DNA of 64,000 nucleotides from Paragonimus westermani (Eukaryota > Platyhelminthes > Trematoda > Plagiorchiida > Troglotrematidae), in assembly GCA_008508345.1 (NCBI GenBank), contig QNGE01000297.1:225576-289575 (forward strand), given 5' to 3'. The position numbers and the translations under genes were made by a program. Shown here one piece after another: positions 24,901-37,300 of this stretch. A model generated the notes under the pieces. The model was not told where the DNA came from. It did not search any database and worked only from the letters and a program-made list of their open reading frames with translations. Each line of letters begins with the position of its first letter. Position 1 is the stretch's first letter.

Positions 24901-27900
24901 GGGAAAGCTTTCTCTTCCTTATACCAACTGATTGTGGCTTCGTGGTTCAGTCATCTGTGTGCTTTCTGATCGTTACCTCACACTTCTTGCCTTGCATCCG
25001 CAGATAAAGGTTATGGTGGTGGGGCCGCAGGCATGAATGCCGGCACTGGTCTCATGCTGAAACAAGCCGGCGGGCTTCTAGGCATGGGCGGATTGGTCGA
25101 TGCGTTGATGGCCGGACTCTTGTTGGCCCTGCTCCTTCTGCTATCGGCGTTAATCTGGGCCTGTTGGCGATGCAAACCGGGCTGTTGTCCATTCTGTTAC
25201 GGCAAGTCGCGGGGTGGAGGTTCCGCATGGAACCGTTTGGTGAACGCATGCTGTACGGCCCCGAGTGGCACTGGTAAGTCGTATTTCCACTCTATCTTAC
25301 TTCCATCTTTCTTGTATTGGGTGCCTGTAAACGCCATTCCGTTCTGTACTGAACCTACATGGTGATTAAGTACATTTCAATTTTGGTTCGGGCGCGTCGA
25401 AACTGTCAAAAAGCTTATTGGCATGTAAAACGGAGAAAGCTCAAATTAATTAGCAGAGGGCTATTTGTACCTTGGTATTCGTTAAAACCTTTTTTTAAAA
25501 AATTAGCAGGTGTTTCATTAAAATGGATTGGAAGAATTTTCAGATGTATAGAACGATGAAAATAGCCAAAGCTATTTTAATTGCTGTCTATTAGGATCAC
25601 AGATCCCGGAGCACAGTGCGAGCTCAGCTCAATATACAGCAATCAGCAGGCGACTTACTTCGCCGTGGAACGATAATGTTCAACGTGTACATTGAGTTAG
25701 TGCCGGAAATCGATAATTGGCGACGGTCTCATAGCAGATTAAGGGGTCGTTTCACGCTGGGCACATCCGACCACCGAGTGAGTACCGTTTGGAAGTCAGA
25801 CCCCAATTTTCGGTTTTAACTCTTTTGAGGTAAATGTCAGAAAATTCCCATAAGATCAGAACTAACGGTGTGCCGAACAAATGTTTTCGATCATTTTTTC
25901 TCAAGTCAATACAATTACACAGGTTTCATCTAGACGTCAGGAGACAAAACGCAAAAAGCAACAAGTGACTGTTAATGAACGGCAATGAAGGCTACGACTA
26001 GAATCCACACAATAGTTGGTTAGACCCAGACCGGACGTTAGCTGGATGTTACGGCACACAGTCAGAGTCAGGTGTTTGTGTGTGGCTAGATTGGGTGTGA
26101 TTGATCTGTGGTCATGGAAGTTGCGAGGACTGAACAACTTTTTTTAAGAGCACAAGCTGAGGTCGAGTAATCTGACTGCAATCGATCCGGCGTTCGCAGA
26201 ATGCGTTGACGGATTGTTTTCGGTTGAGTGTTGGCGACTCTGTAGACAACCCGGAATGCTTTGTTAACGTCTATATGATAGTCGGTGTCAGCTTGATGTG
26301 CAACAATGGTGCTGGTAGTTGGTTTACGACAACGGGTTCCGATCTAAGCTGGGTGATGTTCCTTGATCCTTTTTGGCAAACGCCTAGTCGTATGACCAAC
26401 ATATTCTGTATTACAACAGCAGCATGAAAATGAATACACGAGCACTGGTTGATCGTGGACTGGTAGCTTGTCTTCCAGGCTCAACCTTAGTATCGGCATT
26501 GTTGTGAACCAACTTCTTAAGTTTCTTAAGGTGACGGGTACATGCGCCGGTTGAACAGATCTCCTACAGTATCCTATTTGAGCGGAAGTTTTACAAACAC
26601 GGTTTTCTTTTCGACTGTGAACGTTTTCTCAAGCGGTATCTGGGCTTTCATTTTTGAGGTGATAAGTTGCTACGGATAACCGTTTTCTCTTAGCAGTTTT
26701 TGAGTCGTTTTCAGTTCCTCTTCCATCGTGTCATCCCAACATATCTTTTTTCCTCTATTTGCTGAGCATTGGGGCTAGATTTCGTTTATGTTCAAGAGGT
26801 ACGGAACTGTTGAAATTGGTATATTGACCTGTCCATGTAGATTTGTGATATACTGACCTAGTCAGTTTACCGTCTCGATGTCTCGTCAGTTGGACATTTA
26901 AGAAATGAAAGTCCTTGTTAGATTTCTCTTCTGAGGTGAAGCTCAGTGGGACGTGTGCTACATTAAAAACCTGAAGGACGCCTGTTACTCGTCTTGTGAC
27001 CGCATACTAACAAATATATCTTTTACATATCGGCGTTACATATGAAGACTCCGAATGGTCTACTGAAGTTGGAATTTTAATTTGCCCATGAATACATCTA
27101 TCAGCAGTGGACCTAAAGAGGATTCCATTGCTATCCCATCTGATTGTCCACACAGCTCACCGTTGAACACAAAGTAAACATTGAGGGTGCACGGCAAAAG
27201 CAATACCTTTAGTTCTGGCTTTTGTAATTTGAACATAGTCCCGGTTGTTCTACCTGATATCACATAAAATGTTAGTTGTCCACAGCAACGGAACATTTGT
27301 GAATGGCGAAATGACTTCGAGAGCCCATGTGACAGTGTTTAACATCAATATCCCTCACGGAATCCACAGACTCGAGAGCGTCATGGAGACTGTGTGGGAA
27401 TAACTTCCGTCAGTCACATCCAGTCTAGCCACACGCATACATATGACTGTGTGCCGTAACATCCAGCTAACGTCCGGTCTGGGTCTAACCAACTATTGTG
27501 TGGATTCTAGTCGTAGCCTTCATTGCCGTTCATTAACAGTCACTTGTTGCTTTTTGCGTTTTGTCTCCTGACGTCTAGATGAAACCTGTGTAATTGTATT
27601 GACTTGAGAAAAAATGATCGAAAACATTTGTTCGTCACATCGTTAGTTCTTCCGAAGTATATTCAGGGCGATGATCTGGGCCAAGTATAAGTAGATTTGA
27701 CAACGAATCGCATCATTAATGGCGCCTTTCATGCGTTCACATTCATTCGGCATTGTTGTATACCGGTAACGCGCGAGGCATCACTGTTGTCTAAGCAGTT
27801 TATCTGGGTATGATGTCGAGCGGTTTGCTGAGCCTTACTTAATTGCTGTTTGTTTTGTCCCTTCACTAAAGTGAGTGTTCTCTGCGGGATATGGAAACCG

Positions 27901-30900
27901 AGTTTTATTAAACCCAGAACACGTGAACAAAAATATACTTCAGTGAAAAGTCTTAGTTGCTACTGAAAGAAACGCAAGTGCGACGTGTGCTGTTTTGATC
28001 CTTGAATCGTTCTTAAGGAACAGGTTTAAATTATCTAAAATGCTCCTTGCGATTACTCGTTGATTGGTGCTGATATTCAACTCTCAGTATCCATAATGAC
28101 GTGCAACACAGCACAACAGGTTAAAGTGAGTTAGTTTAAATTTGTCCATTTTAATCTGAAACTGATTTGTGTATCTCATCGTGAAGGACATCCGAGTACA
28201 TTTGCAACTTCCCAATCGCTGTTGTACTGTTTAATGTGCTTCTGGAGTTCGAACTATTAGCTAACACCAGTGATAAGCTTCGAACTACATGCATGGTCTT
28301 GTGAAAAGTGGTAACGTGCCACTAATCACCCAGTACCAACCAGGAAATTTGTCACTGATTTTGACGTCATGTATGAGGGATCAGTTCAGTCTTGTGTGAC
28401 CATATCATTCTAACCTTTTTTAAAATTGCAATGTTCTACGTGTTTTTTCGTTTGATTTCAGGTAAAGAGACAAGCCGTTTGCTGGAAAATGGAAACAAAG
28501 ACATTCCAGTAAGTCTTTTGTTAGTCCTTACTTGTTGAAACTGAACTCATTGGTTCATTTTGCTTTTTCTCTCCTAGAAGAAAACGTAATTTGAATTTTA
28601 CGTATTCTCCAGTTTGGCTCAGCATTGAACCCAAAAGGGACGCGGTTTTAAACAGAACTTACACGATATCTTAAGCCCGGATCCTTTCGTTGGTAAATAA
28701 GAGTCCACTTTCTGATGTAGATATTGGTTAACTGTCCATGTGGCTACCGATTTCCGCATCTCACAGACGAACCATCATAAACGATTGATATGTCAACTAT
28801 TTCGTAACAACATTAATAATGCATTGGTATATGGTTGTTTGCACATCTGTGCATCAGTATAGTTGTCAGCATAGCATTCATTAGATAATACCTTGTAAAA
28901 ATGTTAATTTTAGTGTCATCGTATTGACTCCAAAGTATTGGAACATCTCTCTGTTACTGATTGAGAAGTGAGAATAATGACTAGACTTCAGCAGACATTG
29001 TTCGACTGTTAGGTCTTCTGACGAATTTTCACTAACAGCTAACGAGTCGTTTACTACGTTAACTCTCATAGCGCATGCTCAGCATATTACTGATTTGCTG
29101 AACAATGAATTTCCGTAGAAATTTCTCATGATCCGTACAGTTTAGTCAAACTCTATAACTCACTACAAGTTTGGTCTCTTTTCCTAACTGCACTCGAACA
29201 CCAAATCCATAGGATTCCGCTCTTGTGCCTCCATACGTCATTGGACCGGAGGTGGAAATTCAACCCCCGTAAGTATCTTTTAGTTAACATCGGTTCTTAT
29301 CAAGCAAAATCACAATGAATGACCTATAACCAATTGACTGCACCTTAATTTTAGAGGCATGCTGCTGTTTTACCGATCAACATGTTTTAATTGATTGACA
29401 CTAGTGAGACGTACCCATAGGAAAAATCTTATTTAGCTGAGCCTATATTCGCTATCCGAATATAACACAGTAGAATATATTTTGCACAGAAACTGGAAAC
29501 ACTTTCTTTTGACGAAGGTACGGAAATATGCACGGACATCTGCATAAAGAAATTCACTGGTCTGTCTCTGAAACTCTTCTCTATTAACTTGTGTCTAATG
29601 AGTTGTTTACGCATGAAGCGAACTGTTTGTACTATCTGTTAAACGTTGGTTTGGTCAATCTAAGGATGTACGCAGTTGATTCATGGTAGAAGAAATTCTT
29701 TCACGTTAGATATTAGAGGATCAGTTGGCATCGTTTGAACAAAACTGTTCGTTCGAAAATATTGACCAAAGACTTGCAGCGGGACGTTTTTAAATCAATC
29801 GGTGAGAGCCAGTCGGCCTTCTCAGTCGACGAGTAGCCATGACAAGCAGTCATTTAGGTACCAGAAATTATTTCTTACCCTACCACACCCTCTAAGACCT
29901 TTAGCGTTTCGTATTGAGACTGTGGTACACATTTTCTCGCGTTGATAACAAACTTTTAACCCACAATCACTCAGAGTTTGATGAGTCAGCTGATCGGATT
30001 TGGTAGCTGTACCATGGGTACCACGCTGATACATGAGTGAACCTCCTACCTGAACTTTTAGGTAACCGCCAGTCACCCTCGGTGTATTCTCATTAAAAAC
30101 AGACAATCTTCTTCCGATCGTCAAGTTTTTACTCTCATGCATTTTGATTACTTTATGTGGTACTCACAAAACCAGTTTTATACATTCTGTAGGACACATG
30201 TTCTGTTACATTTTCATCTGACAGGATATCCGTTACTGAAAAAAACATTTACAACATCGATGGGCTCAAAGTTGATTGTGTACTGATCACGAAAAACAGC
30301 AGGCAGTTTGTAACTGGGTCTGGAATGGGACCACCAAAAGTGTGGGATGCTCAGGTAGGTTCAACATATACTATTTACTGCAACGAGCATGTGCCCGTGT
30401 TAACACATCAAAGTACTTCTGACGAATTCCTTTGTTAAAACTGCAGTTTAGGATGATTTGGCACAATTAATTCACAGCCTAGCTAATAACCAAATGAGCG
30501 TTAGTGTTATCATTGCAATTTCTCTATGGAACTTGAAAATCCCAGCTCCAAACCGAACACACCAAACTTTAACGACATAAAGTTAAAACAGTCAGAAATT
30601 GTAATGCAGTCAGCATCTGTATAGCGTAATTATTTATGCAACGAAACAACAATAACATAGAGTGTTCAGTTTATGATTTACAATCACTACATAACATTTC
30701 TCACTTCATTCCAAAACTTGAGAGGTTTCAAATGAAAAATGTTGAGTGTGTTAAGAGGTCTATGTGGATTAAAGTGATGTCAATAACTTCGTGAAAAGTT
30801 AAGTCGATTCTTCAGGTTGAATTACTGATCTGAGTCGGGTCAGTTTATGAATATAATTCGTTTCTGTAATGACCTAGGTTTCCTAAGGTACCGAATGAAC

Positions 30901-33900
30901 ACTCGTTTGTTGATAATGTGAGCAAAATTTCAAGGTCGGGCAAACTGTAGCCTGGTTACTCACTGAGCTCATCTGAGTACAGCGGTTAATCTCATATCAT
31001 GCCAGATCAGTATTGTTCACTTTGTTCAAGCATCTCAGTCCGTACAGTAAAGTCCCGCTAGTCACAACTAAGATTCGTTGACACTCGTTGGTGCTGAATG
31101 CTACGAAATGAGGCAGATATCAACAATGTCGTACATTCCGGATGGTGATCGCTGCTCTTCGTGTGCGAAAACCTACACATAACGCTATCATCATTCGATA
31201 CTGTTAATGCGTTTATGAATTGATTGAGAACATACCTATCATCATGTTTGTAATGAGTTTTCTTAGGCAGTTCTCAATGTTATGAAACAGTGTTTCACGT
31301 CTCATGATATGCCTGAAGTGACTAACCTACTGAACGGTACACATCGGCATAGTTATATCTGAGGAGGAGGTGGTCAGTAATTCCACGTGCTCAGCTTTCA
31401 TAAACATTTGGCAGTATCTCTTGTGCACTCATCTTTTCAAGAGATCATAGTTGAAAAATATCAGTTACATTCTGTGATATCATTTAAAGAGGTTGTGCCT
31501 TAAAAAAGCATAACCATCGCTAGATAGACATTAAACTTAATTCATAAGTTGACTATGGATCACATGTTGATTTACCGAGGCGACGTATTAAGGTTGTTCA
31601 TGAATGAAGTGACGTATTTTACTGCGTAGCTACTGTACTGTTTCTTCCAGGCAGTACTGGATCTACTTCAAACCCAAAACAGTGATCCTGCATGGTAACT
31701 GAAAGTTTATTTGTTCACTGGGGTTTTCTGGTACGAAAATAATGCCACACCTTTTTAATACTCTTTTTGAACGGAGGTGTTTTTCCTTGTAAGCCTATTC
31801 TTTAGGGGGTATTACACAGTCAGTACGGTTCTAAAGACTTGGAAGTCCGTTTTACTTCTGGAAAAAAGAGAAAGTTTTCGTGGATGATCTTAAAATTACG
31901 AAATTATCATTAAACTTACTCCATCGTTACCCATTCCATCGAATTTCCTGGAATTCAAGGTAACCAGAACGTCCGTTAGTATGCCCCGTCATCAAACATT
32001 TAGGTTCCTGCGCTTCCCCGGACGTTTACAGGCTTGTGGATAAACTGTCAATGTATGTCAGGTTTTCGTACTAAGTTCTTCGAACACGTTCACATTTTAG
32101 CGGAAGGTTTGTTGCATCGAACCTATCTATCATTTCTTTCTAGTCAGTCTCTATGCATTACTGTGATCTTTTTTTCCGTTAAAAGTACTCGTGACCTATG
32201 GTTGAAACAATGGGATTTAAAACAGTCCTTTTTCGACCTCAATACACAATGTATTTCAGACGGTTTTTATAGTTTAACCTTATAGATTAACCGATTTACT
32301 TCGACTTTCAAATAAGAGTTCTTCAACTGTAATCTTTTTCACTTCTAGTCAGGAGAAGTGTTCAAAATTATGGAAGGTCAGGAACTCGGTTGTACCGACT
32401 TGCATTTGGCTTGTGATGACACTGTACTGGTCACGCAAGTTGTTGATGATCTGGGGGGTGGCATGGACACATTAACCGATCAGAATGCCATGCGCATCAA
32501 ACGAATGCAGGTAAGCTGGTGCGATGTACTACGCAAACGCACATTACTTTCATGGTTATTTCATGCCTTGAGTAGTTTACTGCATTTTCATGCAACATAA
32601 AGAGAGATCTAATCTGGTTTTCTCAGCATTCACAAGAATGAGCAACCTAAAAAATTCCACTGATTGCAGCGTATGTATATCATGTGACCATCAATTCAGC
32701 CGAATCCGGCGCGTGCCACGTGTTTGTAACAGACCTAGGGTCTGGGAAAAACTGTTGCTGTTGATAGGCTTCACTTGGCTCAGTGCTGAGACGTTAATGC
32801 TCCCTTAGGCGAGACATTTTAACGAGCCTGGGATTTTTGGATGATCAGCACTTGGGGTACGAGCCTCATGAGTTCAAATACAATTCCCGGTAGATTATTC
32901 TCAATTTTTCGCCTCTTCATGTGTGCTACAGGCATACCACTTTGTAGCAACATACCTTTTTAAATCTTCACTAACGTGTGGGCAATAATCAGTCCGAAAA
33001 TCAGGTCATTGGTTCTGTCCAAAGCCAGTAATACTATAGATGAGAGACATTGCCTATAATTTTGATCAACTGTATGATTTGCGTCGTGTACACTTATAAA
33101 TTCACGATCGTTTCTCCTCACTTTCATGATGTGTAACCCTGACTAAACCATAATTTAGAAATCCCGAGTTATTTAGCCCGATACACTTCTCATTAGTTTG
33201 ACCCACTTACAAAGCCCCTTTTTTAAACTATTTTACTTATCTTTGTTCAGCTATGGGATTTCGTGAGCGGAAGACAGTTAGAAATGCCAATGGAAGTCAT
33301 GTGTACTTCTTTGTGTTTGACGCGCAAAAGCGAGCACGTGATTGTTGCTCGTTCTTCGCATAGCGGACCGTCAATTTTGGTGTGGAATTTGCCGGCTAAT
33401 CAGCGTGATCACGAAATATTCTATGACCCAATCAATCCAGTACTGCGTGACAACGTCACCTACTTGAATATATCTCATGACGACCGTCTGGTCGTGGCCG
33501 GGTGCAAAAATGAGGAACAGGCGTGCTACATGGTGTTCGACCTAGCTGCTCACTATCCAGTACGTTATTGATTGTTCGGCTGGTATGGATTCAGATGCTA
33601 ACTCATGCGATTGCGTGATTGTTTTTGTTCACTTGTCAGTGCGATGAACAGCTGATTCATCGATGTGCTGTTGTGTTCAGGCAGACTGACGAAACAAGGT
33701 CGCTGATTCTAGCAAGATAGCCTTAGTACTGATTAACGCGGTAACCGGTTGCAATGCATGAAACTTAAGAAGGAGAGAGTTAACTGAATCAAAACTACTA
33801 CTGTTTTGAGTATTCTACAACTGATGTCATTTGTTTGTAAAATTCAAAACATCACAGCTAATTCAACGACTTATTTAGTCACTACAAGATGTTCTGTGTG

Positions 33901-34290
33901 TTTTCGTCATTGCATGTGCCATTGCCTGTGTACTCACTCATTTGGATCTCATACAAACGATTCCGGTATTCGTATCTCTTGTTTGACCATGTGAAATCTT
34001 CATGTACTGTTCAACGAACGATCAGTCAAATACCAATCACACAGGCTGTCACTCACCCAGTTAGAGGTTCGACTTTCAGCTAAATCAACGTTCGGTCGTG
34101 ATTTGCGTATAGTGACAACAGTAAGTTTAAATATAACCCTGGATAATAACAAAGCGCACTGTGGTGTTAAATCCGAAACTTTTTTAATCCGTGTAGTACT
34201 AGAGAAGACATGGTTTTTTCTTTGGTAATTTTTTAAGACGTTGAAAAAAGGTTGGTGATATCATTTCGTTTCATCTCGAAAAACAGATAA

Positions 34291-34336
<46 letters not shown>

Positions 34337-37300
34337 ACGCCATTGTGTACTGGAACCACAGCAGAGCGGATCGGCTATGATAAGAATCTGTTAACCCCTT
34401 TGTGACGTCCTGCTCTCGTTCAGTGATTTTGGTTAGTCTGTGTTTATATTTACGTCGAATTCTAATTAATTCGTGTATTTAGTCGCAATTACTCACTTTC
34501 AGCTTTTGAAGGCCAAAAATTTATCAGGGTTAATGAGGTTACTTTTGTTACCTATTTAGAATTGATGTTGACAATAGAACTGGTATGGTTACCATGGACT
34601 GTCCCAAACGTCCCTATGACAGCCCCTAGATTACCAGTTAAAGAACAATACTTCTATGGAATCCAACTTCTTCCATCATATCCTTCTGTTAACACAACTT
34701 ATATGATAAATTTTTCGCCTAATAGGAAAGCATGATGTCCACGAACGTCTCACACTACGATATTGTTAGAGCGATTTGGCCGATGGAAGTCCATCAAGAT
34801 GTGGTTACTAACACTGTTCACAATCTTCTGGTATAAAAGCGGGTGTTCTTCAACTCGGCCGTTTCATTGTCCAGGCAGGTGACAGGAAAATCGCTTTCTC
34901 TTAGCACCTAATTTTCGGCAATTATTTGCTAGTAAGATCTCAGGATGTTCCACTATTGACGCTTACTATCAGTAAACCTTGTTTCTATATCCAGGTACCT
35001 GCCCAACCACGGATGGTTGTGTTTGATGCGGAAGTGAATGCAACGGAAATCCTCGGACCGGACACAGCTGTGACAGGTGCGTCCCTATGGTTGTATTGTC
35101 TACAGAGTATAGTGCGCGCTTGACTCCACTTTTGACATTCCCACCATAAATCTCTCTGACTTTCTTTTGTTCCTTTCCCGTTATAGGAACGCGCAAAGGA
35201 GAATTACTCGTGTGGAACTTGCACACTGGAGAGGTGGTGCGTCAAATTCAAATCAGCGCTACCCTTGAAGGTGGAAACATGACTGCCTTGGCACCACACT
35301 CAGGTACTGTGCATTGTATTCAACTGTCTGAGGATGGACGTTATCTGGTCACCGGAGCTCAAGACCAGTTGGTTCGCGTGTGGCTGATGCCCGAGGAACG
35401 TCTGCTGCACACACTCGAAGGTCATGCGGACGATGTGAGTTTAAGCCGGTCTTTGCGTTTTAGTTGCCCACACTGTGTGCAAACGTAAAGCTCTTCAACT
35501 AAGTTTTGCAACTGTTGGGTGGTTGCCAATAATCAAAGGTATGGAAATAAGTCAATAAAGAGGCTAACCATTTGATATGCATTGCGGAACAGAGAAGAAT
35601 TTACACGTGATCAGCTATGGGGCACACAATCCAGTATATTCTTTGGTCACAATGGACCCTCATATCACCTTACTCTGGTTGTCATTTCCGTCAAGTGTAG
35701 CTTTGTGATGCTGTAACTTTTACCTGTTCGTACCCACTTCCCCTAATTTTCCCCCTAAGAACGAATCGTGTTATCACACTGTAGGTGTTTTGATCATTTC
35801 TGCCATGGCGACTTCGGTATGACTAAGTCGGTTGTCTCATCGCTGACGTCCGCCATACATTCCCTACATACGACGGTAAAGCCTTTGTTTTATAGGTTAC
35901 AACCATAAACAATAATCGATATACCTCCCTTCTGCTCCACAGGTGGCGTTGATTTCCACCTAAGATAAACTGTCATGCGAATAAACAGTGCAACCAACGA
36001 AAACAAACGTCATGGTACCGTGCTGTTTGGTTGAGATGAATTGTCAGACGTGCTACCCGCCTATGAATAGTGGATTAAGACCACACCGAACTATATCCTG
36101 TGGTGAACTACTTTAAGCAGGACCAAAACCTTTAACGTGCACACAGAGAACGTCGATTTTTACTAAGGTAGTCCACAGTCGGGCAAGCCGAAGAATGGCA
36201 GTCAGACGAAAAGCAGTTGCACTCAAAGGTTGTCTGTTGCACCACTGGTCGCGTAAGAGCATTTAGCGGTTTTGAGGATCTCAGAGTGGCACTTCTGTCA
36301 GGTAATAAACTAACTGTTATTGAGCATGCAGACAAAACTGTAGTCCTTTTGCGGAGAACATACAGACAAGGCTGAATCGGTTAAATTATATGATAGTCTT
36401 TATAGTATGCACTTTGTACCTTCAAAGTGCGGTGTTGTCATAGGATTGGGTTGACATTGACCCTCTCTTTGTTACTTCTGGCAGGCCGCTGGAGACCACC
36501 GATCGTTTCACCTACCTGGTTAGTGCCATCTCGTCAGCATGTAGTATTGCTGACGAGGTGTTCACGGGGGTCACCAGAGCACATAGTGCGTTCACCAACC
36601 TCTGTCACTTTTGGTGTAAAAAGGACGCCCGTTTGTTGATTTAAAGGCAGAACTTGCATTACATATGTGTGCTCCGCTCTACGTTTCACAGTGATGGTCC
36701 ATTCTTACGAAAGTTGCGTACAAACTGTTAATATTCGATCATCAATATCTCTGCTGGTTGGCTAGCACCAAATGAGCTGACTGTGTGAGCAACGCGACAA
36801 CCTGTCAGCGCGTATTTGAGGAAATGTGCAAGTTCACGACGGATAATTGAAAGATTGAGAACATGCAGTCCTCGCTGATTGGGCCATGTATTCCATAGTG
36901 TTGATGGGGCCTATGCCAAACAGCGCATTGTTCAATATGGCTGCCGACGGTTGAATGAAACCACAAGACCACCACGCGCCGTGAAAGTCCTGACCGTTCC
37001 GCCGAGAGAGGTTGATAGGGTGCCGTCAACGTGATTGAAGATTTCGCGACCATCCACATCGCTGATTGGGAACACTCTGCGGCGTGATGATGTGTCGCGA
37101 TCAACGGTTGTCTTGCATCTACGAACTTCTTAAGTATTCCTTTTCACGAAAATTAATTACCTTCTTGTTTGTTCGTTTTCTTTATCTGCTCTGTAGAATA
37201 TTGTAGGGACCAGTGTCAGCCCGGTCCATAGGACCTAGGGGCAGGGTTCAAAGCTAAAAATGATGATGACACTCGACAGACCGATGCCTCGATAACTGTT

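Larger units (their letters stand above)
25858..27650 (-). mobile_element. Decayed Penelope-like element flanked by 206-bp inverted repeats
   Basis: On the minus strand 27300-27060 encodes an RT motif-B region (SDGIAMESSLGPLLIDVFMG). Then come a motif C relic, RYVKDIF, with the first catalytic Asp replaced by Lys (about 27025), a thumb (STWTGQYTNF, LEHKRNL), and a GIY-YIG relic EYVGHTTRRLPKRIKEHHP (about 26420-26365) followed by stops. The coding relic is bracketed by two near-identical inverted arms. PLEs are known to carry terminal repeats in direct or inverted orientation, so the arms are probably pLTRs. Inserted between exons D and E of the host gene. Confidence 0.8.
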
